Shown here piece by piece: positions 1-7,191 of a stretch of DNA of 64,000 nucleotides. Positions within the stretch are counted from its first letter, which is position 1; the number at the start of each line of letters is the position of its first letter. The position numbers and the translations under genes were made by a program. The notes under the pieces were generated by a model that saw only the letters and a program-made list of their open reading frames with translations, was not told the origin of the DNA and searched no databases. The stretch spans positions 7,998,001-8,062,000 of the forward strand of contig NZ_CP030073.1 in assembly GCF_003261055.1 (NCBI RefSeq). The letters are read 5' to 3'. Source of the DNA: Streptomyces cadmiisoli (GTDB taxonomy: Bacteria > Actinomycetota > Actinomycetes > Streptomycetales > Streptomycetaceae).

Positions 1-606
1 CACCACGACCGCCGCCGTGCCGGTGTCCATCTGATCACCCCGCCCGCCTGGGAGCACGACGACTACCTGCCCAACCCGATCGGCAGCCGGGACGAGCCCG
101 GTCCGCTGTGGGTGACGGAGCCCACCCTGCGTCTGCTGCTGCGCCTGGCGGATCCGAGACACGGTCTGTGCGACCCGCCGGAGATCCACGAGTCGTGGAC
201 CTCGGGCGCCACCGAGAACCTGTTGGAGAAGTTCCGGGTGGCGCTCAAGGACGCCCGGGACCGGGCGATCGCCGACGCCGACGACGTGACGCTGGAGTAC
301 GTGAAGGCGATGTACTCGAAGTTCGTCTCCACGCTGGGCGAGTCGAACTACAACCGGGAGCTGTACCGCACGGATTGGATGCACCTGATCCGCTCCCAGG
401 CGTTCGTGAACCTGTGGTGGAAGGCGCACCGCGCCTACGACGAGGGGCTGATGGTCGTTCGCGCGATGGGTACCGACGAACTCCACGTGATCGGCGACTG
501 GCGAGCCGTGTTCCCCGAAGGGCGCGGCGTCACCGAGGTGAAGGTCAAGGACGTGTACCGGGTCGGGACGGACACCGGCGCGGAGAGTGACGGTGCCGAC
601 GACTGA
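1..606 (+). CDS. Partial protein with a polymerase-like C-terminus (5' end outside window)
   Basis: The frame is open from base 1, so only the last 201 residues are visible. I do not recognise the family with certainty. Seen: a K-x-M-Y-S-K-F segment near residue 102, then an Arg/Trp-rich helix (RTDW...IRSQA...LWWKA), then VVRAMGTDELHVIGD near residues 153-167. The order Lys-Tyr motif, helix, strand ending in a TD-x-hydrophobic turn resembles the motif B to motif C part of family B DNA polymerases, with GTDELHV in place of the usual DTDS turn. That is inference from layout only. The next gene on the same strand starts 39 bp downstream and encodes a DNA-binding protein, so the two are probably co-transcribed. 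An alternative is a phage or integrative-element protein of unknown function. Confidence 0.6.
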   Translation, partial: HHDRRRAGVHLITPPAWEHDDYLPNPIGSRDEPGPLWVTEPTLRLLLRLADPRHGLCDPPEIHESWTSGATENLLEKFRVALKDARDRAIADADDVTLEYVKAMYSKFVSTLGESNYNRELYRTDWMHLIRSQAFVNLWWKAHRAYDEGLMVVRAMGTDELHVIGDWRAVFPEGRGVTEVKVKDVYRVGTDTGAESDGADD

Positions 607-645
607 AGCCGGTAGATTGCCCGCGCGAGGAAAGGAGCACCGGGG

Positions 646-1221
646 GTGCCTGAGCGCAACATCGAGTTCGGCAAGTACGGCGCACGCGGCATCAAGGGGC
701 ACGAAGCCGCGGCCCGGCAGCTCGACGCGCTCGCCGGGTTCGTCGTCACACCGATCACGGCCCGCCGAGGCCTGCTCGCGCGGCTGCATTACCTGACCCG
801 CACCGACCACGCCCGCGCGGCGGCACGCGAGGCCGGTCTGACCGTCACCGACCGCACGCTGAGGGCGTGGCTTGAGGGCGGGCGCAGCCCGTCGGCGCGG
901 AACCTCGCGCGTATCGAGACCGCCTACCGGACGGTCCGTCGGCACAACGTGGCCCGCTACCTCCTCGCCCGGCTCAACCGGGAGGGCCGCGGCACCCGCG
1001 TGGAGTTCCACCCGTTGAACCAGTCCCAGGTGGACCGGCCGCGCCAGCGCCCGATCGGCTACCGCACCGTCAACGTCCGCCACTGGGACCGGGTCGTCGA
1101 GGCCTGGGTGACGGACGACCTCGAAGCCCTGGACCAGGCCTGGGTCAGTGACGTGGTCGTCGACCTCGGCTCCGAATGGGGTCAGTACGAGTACGTCACG
1201 AACATCGGTTTCGCCGCGTAG
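646..1221 (+). CDS. Helix-turn-helix protein resembling linear-replicon terminal proteins (Tpg-like)
   Basis: 191 residues from a GTG start preceded by a good AAGGAG site. Residues about 55-90 form a helix-turn-helix (AAAREAGLTVTDRTLRAWLEGG) followed by SPSARNLARIE. The layout of an N-terminal HTH, a basic middle, and a C-terminus ending in a Y-x-Y-V-T-x-I-G-F motif parallels Streptomyces Tpg terminal proteins, which are about 185 residues with a similar HTH, a P-x-L-A-x-R-I/L-E helix and an acidic-aromatic end. I see architecture, not proven homology. The upstream polymerase-like gene makes a replication or telomere role worth testing. A simple transcriptional regulator of a mobile element is the main alternative. 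Confidence 0.6.
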   Translation: MPERNIEFGKYGARGIKGHEAAARQLDALAGFVVTPITARRGLLARLHYLTRTDHARAAAREAGLTVTDRTLRAWLEGGRSPSARNLARIETAYRTVRRHNVARYLLARLNREGRGTRVEFHPLNQSQVDRPRQRPIGYRTVNVRHWDRVVEAWVTDDLEALDQAWVSDVVVDLGSEWGQYEYVTNIGFAA

Positions 1222-1330
1222 CACCCGGCGGTCGCAGACCGTCACGGGTCGGTCGTCGCAGCGTCGTCATCGCCGTCGCGCGGGAGGCCCGGCCCGGCGG
1301 CGGGGTGTGCTCATGCCGTCGCGGTCCGTC

Positions 1331-1891
1331 TCAGAGGGCCGGTGCCTGCGCGGTCTTCTTGCGGGCGCGGTACGCGGCCGCCTTGATCTTGTTCCCGCAG
1401 GACTCCATGCCGCACCAGTGCCGTCGCATGCCCCGCGACCGGTCGATGTACGTGCGGGTGCACTCGGGGTTGGCGCACTCCTTGAGCAGGGGAGCGTCCT
1501 TGCCGCTGATGAGTTCCACCGCGTGGCGGGCCACCAGGGACAGAGCTTCGTCCGGGGTCGCCTGCGTCCACCGCCCGGAGGGGGTGAGCTGCGGCACCGC
1601 GGACGGCCGGCGTGCCGCGTTGTTCACCACGGTCAGTGCCGCTCCGGCGTACTCCTCACCGAGGCGGCGGGCCGTGATCAGTTCGTAGACCGCTTCCCGG
1701 ACGGCTTTCGCCTGCTCCAGGTCGGCCTCCTGGCTGGGGGAGACCGCGTCCACGATGCCGGACTCCAGGTACCATGCGTTCAGCCTGTCCGGCGTCGTGA
1801 ACATCTCAAAGCGCCTCGTACGGCGCGCGCGGAGTGTCGCGGCGAAGTCGAGGGCCGGATCCCCGCAGACAAAGGCGTGGTCGAGATTCAC
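1331..1891 (-). CDS. CGNR zinc-finger / ABATE-domain transcriptional regulator
   Basis: 186 residues. The N-terminal part (about 1-130) matches the ABATE (stress-antifolate) ligand-binding region, beginning with the typical F-x-x-G-x-x-ALDF-x-x-T motif. The C-terminal CGNR zinc finger has two Cys pairs, CANPEC and CGMESCGN, followed by a basic YRARKK tail. Such proteins are actinobacterial transcription factors. The GTG start is the first residue that keeps the ABATE motif intact, and a sigma70-like promoter lies so close that the mRNA should be leaderless. Two copies of the local RTCACC-N9-GGTGAY palindrome lie directly upstream, so the gene is probably repressed by, or is itself, the regulator of this small regulon. 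Confidence 0.85.
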   Translation of the reverse strand: MNLDHAFVCGDPALDFAATLRARRTRRFEMFTTPDRLNAWYLESGIVDAVSPSQEADLEQAKAVREAVYELITARRLGEEYAGAALTVVNNAARRPSAVPQLTPSGRWTQATPDEALSLVARHAVELISGKDAPLLKECANPECTRTYIDRSRGMRRHWCGMESCGNKIKAAAYRARKKTAQAPAL

Positions 1892-1912
1892 GTCACCATT
1901 CTGTCAGGTGAT
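1892..1912. promoter_or_regulatory. Operator copy 1 (RTCACC-N9-GGTGAY)
   Basis: Half-sites GTCACC and GGTGAT with a 9-nt centre. It abuts the CGNR start codon and covers the -10 region of its promoter. Centre-to-centre distance to copy 2 is 40 bp, about four helical turns. Confidence 0.6.
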
Positions 1913-1926
1913 GAACGATGTGACAA
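1898..1926 (-). promoter_or_regulatory. Leaderless promoter of the CGNR gene
   Basis: On the minus strand TTGTCA (1926-1921), a 17-nt spacer and CAGAAT (1903-1898) are followed 7 nt later by the GTG start codon at 1891. Transcription would begin at the start codon itself. The operator at 1892-1912 covers the -10 element. Confidence 0.6.
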
Positions 1927-1931
1927 GGGTC

Positions 1932-1952
1932 ATCACCGCTTGACATGGTGAC
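1932..1952. promoter_or_regulatory. Operator copy 2 (RTCACC-N9-GGTGAY)
   Basis: Half-sites ATCACC and GGTGAC around a centre containing TTGACA on the plus strand. It lies upstream of the CGNR promoter, 40 bp from copy 1. Confidence 0.55.
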
Positions 1953-1981
1953 CGCCACCGAGGTGGGTTCCTCCGTGGCGG
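1952..1981 (-). terminator. Hairpin downstream of the 64-aa gene
   Basis: CCGCCAC pairs with GTGGCGG and GAGG with CCTC, leaving a 6-nt loop. No T-tract follows, as is usual in Streptomyces. It sits about 50 bp past the stop of the minus-strand gene at 2033. Confidence 0.5.
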
Positions 1982-2032
1982 CCGCGTCGAGTTGTCCGCG
2001 TCGGCCTCGTGGCTGAGTCGTGGGGCGCGGGT

Positions 2033-2227
2033 TCAGAGGCCGAGGTCGTAGGCCAGGCAGTTGAAGGACGTCCAGGCTCCCTCGGGGTTGTAGGCGCCCC
2101 TCTCCGGCTGGTCCGCCGCGTCGGGCTTGTCCGCGGTCATGTCTTCGAGGCGGATGCGCTCGGGCAGTGTGCCGAAGCGTTCCAGGCGTGCCGCCGCAGC
2201 GCCGTCCATGGTGATCCGAATGTCCAC
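2033..2227 (-). CDS. Small uncharacterised protein (64 aa)
   Basis: The reading frame stays open up to 2305 but has no convincing ribosome site there. A GTG at 2227 is preceded 6 nt upstream by a perfect GGAGGA, which decides the start. The product begins with a beta-strand-like VDIRITMDG segment, has an acidic middle, and ends in a conserved-looking aromatic tail, AWTSFNCLAYDLGL, with one Cys. I do not recognise a family. It is transcribed from its own promoter overlapped by the best copy of the local palindrome (2301-2321), so it belongs to the same small regulon as its neighbours. No maturation enzyme is nearby, so there is no basis for calling it a peptide natural-product precursor. Confidence 0.55.
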   Translation of the reverse strand: MDIRITMDGAAAARLERFGTLPERIRLEDMTADKPDAADQPERGAYNPEGAWTSFNCLAYDLGL

Positions 2228-2284
2228 AGTCGATCCTCCGCTCACTTCCAGGCGGACCGAGTCGTCCGACTCGGGGCGCCTCAG

Positions 2285-2312
2285 ATTCGCATCCTGGTGC
2301 ATCACCTGTCAA
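2285..2312 (-). promoter_or_regulatory. Promoter of the 64-aa gene
   Basis: TTGACA (2312-2307) lies in the centre of the operator at 2301-2321. A 16-nt spacer leads to GCGAAT (2290-2285). This predicts a leader of about 50 nt before the GTG at 2227. Repressor bound to the palindrome would occlude the -35 element. Confidence 0.5.
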
Positions 2313-2321
2313 ACAGGTGAT
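2301..2321. promoter_or_regulatory. Operator copy 3, perfect inverted repeat
   Basis: Arms ATCACCTGT and ACAGGTGAT are exact reverse complements with a 3-nt centre, the best-conserved member of the six-copy family. It covers the -35 box of the 64-aa gene. Confidence 0.7.
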
Positions 2322-2359
2322 TGGTTCTGCCGGGGGTGATGGCAGGGCCGGCCGACCGG

Positions 2360-3412
2360 TCAGAAGTGGTCCACGTCGACGACCGCCTGGGCGAAGGCGG
2401 CCGGCGCTTCCTGGGGCACGTTGTGGCCGATCCCCTTCAGGGTTCGGTGCTCGTACTTGCCCGTGAACCTGTCCCGGTACGAGGCGCCGTTGCCGGGGGC
2501 CGTGAAGGGGTCGCGCTCGGGATCCAGGGTGATCGTGGGCACCTCGATCACGGGCCGGGCGGCCAGTTGCTTCTCGACGCCGTCGTAGCGGCGCTCCCCC
2601 TCGGCGAGGCTCAGCCGCCAGCGATAGTTGTGGATCACGATGGCGGCGTAGTCCGGGTTGTCGAAGGCCGCCGCCGTGCGCTCGAAGGTGGCGTCGTCGA
2701 AGTCCCACGTCGGTGACACGTCGTCCCAGACGAGCCGGGTCAGGTCGTGCCGCAGGGTCTTGTCCTGCATGGCGAGCCGGCCCCGCTCGGTGGCGAAGTA
2801 GTACTGGTACCACCAGGTCTGCTCGGCCTTCGGCGGCAGCGGCTTCAGATTGGCCTGGAGGTTGGTGATCAGGTACCCGCTCACCGACACGAGGGCCTTG
2901 CAGCGTTCCGGCCAGAGCGCGGCGATGATGTCCGCGGTGCGCGATCCCCAGTCGAATCCGGCCAGGACGGCCCTGTCGATCTTGAGGGCGTCCATCAGGG
3001 CGACGATGTCGAGGGCGACGGCCGACTGCTGGGCGTTGCGGAACGTCCGGTCGGAGAGGAACCGCGTCGAGCCGTGGCCGCGCAGATACGGAACGATCAC
3101 CCGGTAGCCCTCCGCGGCCAGCAGGGGGGCGACGTCGACGTAGCTGTGGATGTCGTACGGCCAGCCGTGCAGGCAGACGACCGCGGGGCCGTGGGCGGGG
3201 CCCAGCTCCGCGTAGCCGACGTTCAGCAGGCCGGCCCTGACCTGCTTCAGCCGCGGGAAGGACGCAAGCGTCCCGCTGCCACCGGCGGCAGCGGCAGGGG
3301 TCTCGGGTCCGCTCCGCGGGGCGGCGGAGGCGGCCGGCGCGCCGGGGCCGGCCAGGGAGGCCGCCGCCGCGCCCAGGCCCAGTGCCTTGCTGAAGGTACG
3401 CCTGTTGATCAT
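2360..3412 (-). CDS. Tat-exported alpha/beta hydrolase, epoxide hydrolase-like
   Basis: 350 residues from the ATG at 3412, chosen because GGAGGG lies 6 nt upstream and the twin-arginine signal NRRTFSKALGLG begins immediately; an Ala-rich stretch to about residue 30 completes the signal peptide. The mature part is an alpha/beta hydrolase: oxyanion motif HGWP (82-85), nucleophile Asp154 in GFDWGS, an acid in LDPERDPF and the catalytic His in GIGHNVPQE. An Asp nucleophile with HGxP is the epoxide hydrolase or haloalkane dehalogenase pattern. The substrate is unknown. A promoter overlapped by operator copy 4 lies 100 bp upstream, placing it in the local regulon. Confidence 0.85.
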   Translation of the reverse strand: MINRRTFSKALGLGAAAASLAGPGAPAASAAPRSGPETPAAAAGGSGTLASFPRLKQVRAGLLNVGYAELGPAHGPAVVCLHGWPYDIHSYVDVAPLLAAEGYRVIVPYLRGHGSTRFLSDRTFRNAQQSAVALDIVALMDALKIDRAVLAGFDWGSRTADIIAALWPERCKALVSVSGYLITNLQANLKPLPPKAEQTWWYQYYFATERGRLAMQDKTLRHDLTRLVWDDVSPTWDFDDATFERTAAAFDNPDYAAIVIHNYRWRLSLAEGERRYDGVEKQLAARPVIEVPTITLDPERDPFTAPGNGASYRDRFTGKYEHRTLKGIGHNVPQEAPAAFAQAVVDVDHF

Positions 3413-3480
3413 GTGAAGCCCTCCGTGCGTTTCCGGGTGCCGACCCGCATTCCATGGTGATCGGGTTCGGACGTTTCCGC

Positions 3481-3527
3481 GTGACGTGGTCACCGCCGGC
3501 GTGCGTGATCGACTCTGGCACAGAGTC
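3481..3527. repeat. Two small perfect inverted repeats in the hydrolase leader
   Basis: GTGAC-gtg-GTCAC at 3481-3493 and GACTCTG-gca-CAGAGTC at 3511-3527. The second overlaps the predicted -10 element and start of the hydrolase transcript, so it may be an extra operator or a 5' hairpin. Confidence 0.45.
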
Positions 3528-3549
3528 GATCACCGGTCAAACAAGTGAC
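3512..3549 (-). promoter_or_regulatory. Hydrolase promoter with operator copy 4 (3529-3549)
   Basis: On the minus strand TTGACC (3540-3535), a 17-nt spacer and CAGAGT (3517-3512). The -35 box is inside a degenerate copy of the palindrome: half-site ATCACC with AGTGAC opposite. As at 2301, the operator is centred on the -35 box. Confidence 0.5.
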
Positions 3550-3627
3550 GAATGAGGCCGCCGTTCAGGCGGGTGCGCCTGCTGCCGCGCTTCTCTTGGG
3601 GGTAGTGCCATTCCTCAACCTTCTTGC

Positions 3628-3648
3628 ATCACCATCTTGACCGGTGAT
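3628..3648. promoter_or_regulatory. Operator copy 5
   Basis: ATCACC and GGTGAT half-sites around a centre that contains TTGACC on the plus strand. It is positioned to overlap a plus-strand -35 box reading toward the ohr remnant at 3747. Confidence 0.6.
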
Positions 3649-3668
3649 GCGCTAAGGGTCACCATTGA

Positions 3669-3689
3669 GTGACCGCCTGAGCCGGTGAC
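3669..3689. promoter_or_regulatory. Operator copy 6 (degenerate left half)
   Basis: GTGACC and GGTGAC half-sites with 9 nt between. Its centre is 41 bp from copy 5, nearly the same spacing as copies 1 and 2. Confidence 0.4.
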
Positions 3690-3746
3690 GCGACAGAGGT
3701 GTCCGGGGGCGGCAAGGTTCTTGATTCACGAGATGGAGAGCCAGCC

Positions 3747-4034
3747 ATGGCAGTCAGCTAGGGCTGGGCCGCCTGCTTCCTGGGCGCCGTGCGCCGTGCC
3801 GCCGGGCAGCGCAAGGTGAGGCCGGCCGGCACCGCCATCACCGCGGAGATCACGCTCCACCACGGTGACGACGGCGAGTTCGGCCTCGCTGCCGTGCTCG
3901 ACCTCGAACTCGGCGGTGTCGACCAGGCGACCGCGGAGGAACTCGGTGCCGCGGCCCACCAGCTCTGCCCCTACTCCAAGGCCACGCGGGGCAACATCCC
4001 CGTCACGGTGAACGCCACCGCCGTGGGGTGGTGA
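3747..4034 (+). pseudogene. ohr: Truncated organic hydroperoxide resistance gene (ohr, OsmC family)
   Basis: An ATG at 3747 runs only four codons before an in-frame TAG. Directly after it, in the same frame, the sequence reads GWAACFLGAVRR, the peroxidatic-Cys helix of Ohr proteins. The frame then continues through a typical C-terminal half with HQLCPYSKATRGN (resolving Cys) to a TGA at 4034. Intact Ohr proteins are about 140 residues, so roughly the first 45 are missing. Both redox cysteines survive. No downstream start with a ribosome site is seen, so this is most likely a fossil. It sits behind operator copies 5 and 6, suggesting the regulon once included peroxide defence. No MarR-type OhrR gene is nearby. 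Confidence 0.8.
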
Positions 4035-4052
4035 CACACGCGTCGGCACGCA

Positions 4053-4092
4053 GGCCTGGGTCCGGCCCCCGTCGGGGAGCCGGACCCAGGCC
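4053..4092. terminator. Strong bidirectional terminator
   Basis: A 14-bp perfect stem (GGCCTGGGTCCGGC with its complement) extended by CCCC/GGGG around a short loop, followed by a T-rich run on the plus strand. It separates the ohr remnant from the convergent YceI-like gene. Confidence 0.8.
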
Positions 4093-4139
4093 GTTCTCTG
4101 TTTGTTCCTGCTGGTCCTGCGGGTGTCTCCGCGTGCTTC

Positions 4140-5054
4140 CTAGTTGGGCGGGGTCGGTGTGTCGGCGGTCCGGTACATGGCCTGGACGTCCAGCTCCAGT
4201 TGCACCGTCGGGCCCACCACCGCGATGCCGCGCGCGAGCATGGAGCGCCAGTTGAGGGTGTAGTCCTCCCGGTGCAGTTCGGCGGTCGCCAGGGCCGCGC
4301 AGCGCAGTTCCTCGCCGTAGCCGCCGTTGACCATGCCGAGGTAGGAGGTGTCCAGGGCGACCGAGCGGCTGACGCCGTGCATGGTCAGCGAGCCCTGCAG
4401 GGTCCACTTGGTGCCGCCCCGGTAGGCGAACCGCGTGCTGGTGAAGTCGATGTACGGGAAGCGGTCGACGTCCAGGAAGTCGCCGGAGCGCAGATGGTTG
4501 TCGCGGGTGGTGTTGCCGGTGGTGATGCTGGACGCGTCGATGCGGACGTGGACCCGTGAGTCGGCCATGTCCTGGGCGATCTGGATGCCGCCCTCGAAGC
4601 GTTCGAAGCGGCCGTGGACGTGCGCCATCCCCACGTGCTTGGCGATGAACCGGATCGCGGTGTGCGGCGGGTCGAACAGCCAGACACCGGGCACCGGCAG
4701 TTCCAGCGCGTCGGCCGGCTGGAGCCAGACGCGCTCGCAGGGTGCGGCGGTGTCGGCCACGGCTTCGATCGTCTCGCGGTGCGGGCGCAGTCCGTCCGCC
4801 GTGATCAGCAGGCTGTAGCGGCCGGGCGGCAGCGCGGCGAGGAAGTAGCCGTACGGGTCGGCGGTGCCGCGCGCGACGACGCGGTGGGTGTCCAGGGCCG
4901 TGACGGTCACCTCCGCGGCGGCCATGGGCGTGCCCACCGGGTCGACGATCTCGCGGGCGACGGCGCCGGCGCCGGGTGGGAGGGCGAGGGAAAGGCCCGC
5001 CGCCTCGGCCGGGGCGACCTTGGACCGCCGACGCCGGAGCAGTGCGAGGGCCAT
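4140..5054 (-). CDS. YceI-family lipid-binding protein with N-terminal carboxypeptidase-regulatory-like domain
   Basis: 304 residues from the ATG at 5054, preferred over a GTG three codons earlier because AAAGG is correctly spaced only for the ATG. Residues about 30-105 form a carboxypeptidase-regulatory-like beta-sandwich (DPVGTPMAAAEVTVTALD, LPPGRYSLLIT). Residues about 120-295 are a YceI domain (WLFDPPHTAIRFIAKH, VHGRFERFEGGI, DFLDVDRFPYIDF), a lipocalin-like fold known to bind isoprenoid or other amphiphilic molecules. No signal peptide is seen. It lies at the end of the hydroxyquinol operon, separated by 133 bp that contain a copy of the operon's operator, so it may be induced by the same aromatic signal. 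A carrier role for hydrophobic substrate is inference. Confidence 0.8.
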   Translation of the reverse strand: MALALLRRRRSKVAPAEAAGLSLALPPGAGAVAREIVDPVGTPMAAAEVTVTALDTHRVVARGTADPYGYFLAALPPGRYSLLITADGLRPHRETIEAVADTAAPCERVWLQPADALELPVPGVWLFDPPHTAIRFIAKHVGMAHVHGRFERFEGGIQIAQDMADSRVHVRIDASSITTGNTTRDNHLRSGDFLDVDRFPYIDFTSTRFAYRGGTKWTLQGSLTMHGVSRSVALDTSYLGMVNGGYGEELRCAALATAELHREDYTLNWRSMLARGIAVVGPTVQLELDVQAMYRTADTPTPPN

Positions 5055-5187
5055 GATGTTCACCTTTCTTCACAGGTGGCGCGGCGGCACGCGAAGGCGT
5101 TCCCGGGCAGGCCGGAACGACCGCGCCTGTACAGCGGACACCCCCCTTCTTGATCTTGTGGCACGCGCCCACGGCGCGGGTGTCTCA

Positions 5188-6275
<1,088 letters not shown>

Positions 6276-6279
<4 letters not shown>

Positions 6280-7145
6280 GACGTCTGTTCCAGGACCAGG
6301 TCGAAGCGGGCGTGCCGGAACGGGTTCGGCACTCCGAACTCACCGGCCAGTGCCGGGTCGTCGGTGTCGGTGAAGTCCTGCACGAGGCTCTGCTTGACCG
6401 CGAACACGGCGTCGGAGTCCAGGTAGTCGCTGCCGGCCACGAAGATGTGCGTGGTGACGGGCGTGTGCCCCGGTGCCGTGGCGATGAAGTGGATGTGGGC
6501 GGGGCGGTAGGGATGCCGGCCGGTGGCGCGCAGCAGCTCGCCGACGGGGCCGTCGGTGGGGATCGGGTACGGCGCGGGCACGCAGGTGCGGAACCAGAAC
6601 CGGCCCTTGTCGTCGGCGGTGAACACCCCGCGTCCGTTGCCCGGGGGCTGTGACTCCGGCTGCTGCACGTCGTAGTGGCCGTCGCCGTCCGCCTGCCACA
6701 CGTCCAGGACCGCGCCGGGCAGCGGGGTGCCGTCCTCGGACAGGACCCGGCCGCTGATCACACAGGGTTCGCCGCCGCCCACCAGGTCGATGTCGTCGCC
6801 CAGTGCGCGCGGCGGGGACTCGGTCAGGTGGAAGGGGCCCAGCACGGTCGACTCGGTGGTGCCGGGCGGCCGTTCGCCGCCGAGGGTCTCCACCAGCATG
6901 GAGACACCGAACACGTCCGACAGCAGGATGAACTCCTGCCGGGTGTCGGTGCAGGCCTGTCCCGTCGCCGTGAGGAAGCCGATCGCCTGCTCCCACTCCG
7001 CCTGCGTCAACCGGGTCTCGCGCGCGAAGTCGTGCAGATGGCGGACGAGGCCGGTGAGCAGTTCGCGCAGTCGTGGGTCGGCGGTCGCGGCCAGACTGGC
7101 GACGGCCTCCCTCGTGACGCCGGTTCCGTTCACGTCGTCGGTCAT
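6276..7145 (-). CDS. Hydroxyquinol 1,2-dioxygenase (intradiol ring cleavage)
   Basis: 289 residues from the ATG at 7145 with GGAGGA just upstream; a GTG 14 codons earlier has no such site. The N-terminal helical domain of catechol-type dioxygenases is followed by the iron-binding domain with GHYDVQQ (first Tyr) and HPYRPAHIHF (second Tyr and two His), the four Fe(III) ligands. It would cleave hydroxyquinol to maleylacetate, which fits the reductase encoded next. Chloro- or plain catechol cleavage is possible by fold, but the partner genes (maleylacetate reductase, no muconate cycloisomerase) favour hydroxyquinol. It lies 46 bp after the monooxygenase in one operon. Confidence 0.9.
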
Positions 7146-7191
7146 CGCGGCTCCTCCTGTTCTGCGTTCGGTTCCGCTCCGGGTCATGCGG

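Noticed and set aside
2033..2305. The 64-90 aa protein as a ribosomal peptide natural-product precursor
   Set aside because: No modifying enzyme, protease or transporter is nearby, and the C-terminal tail has only one Cys and few Ser/Thr.
1893..3533. 546-codon minus-strand frame covering the hydrolase region
   Set aside because: Out of frame with the hydrolase whose signal peptide, motifs and ribosome site are clear.
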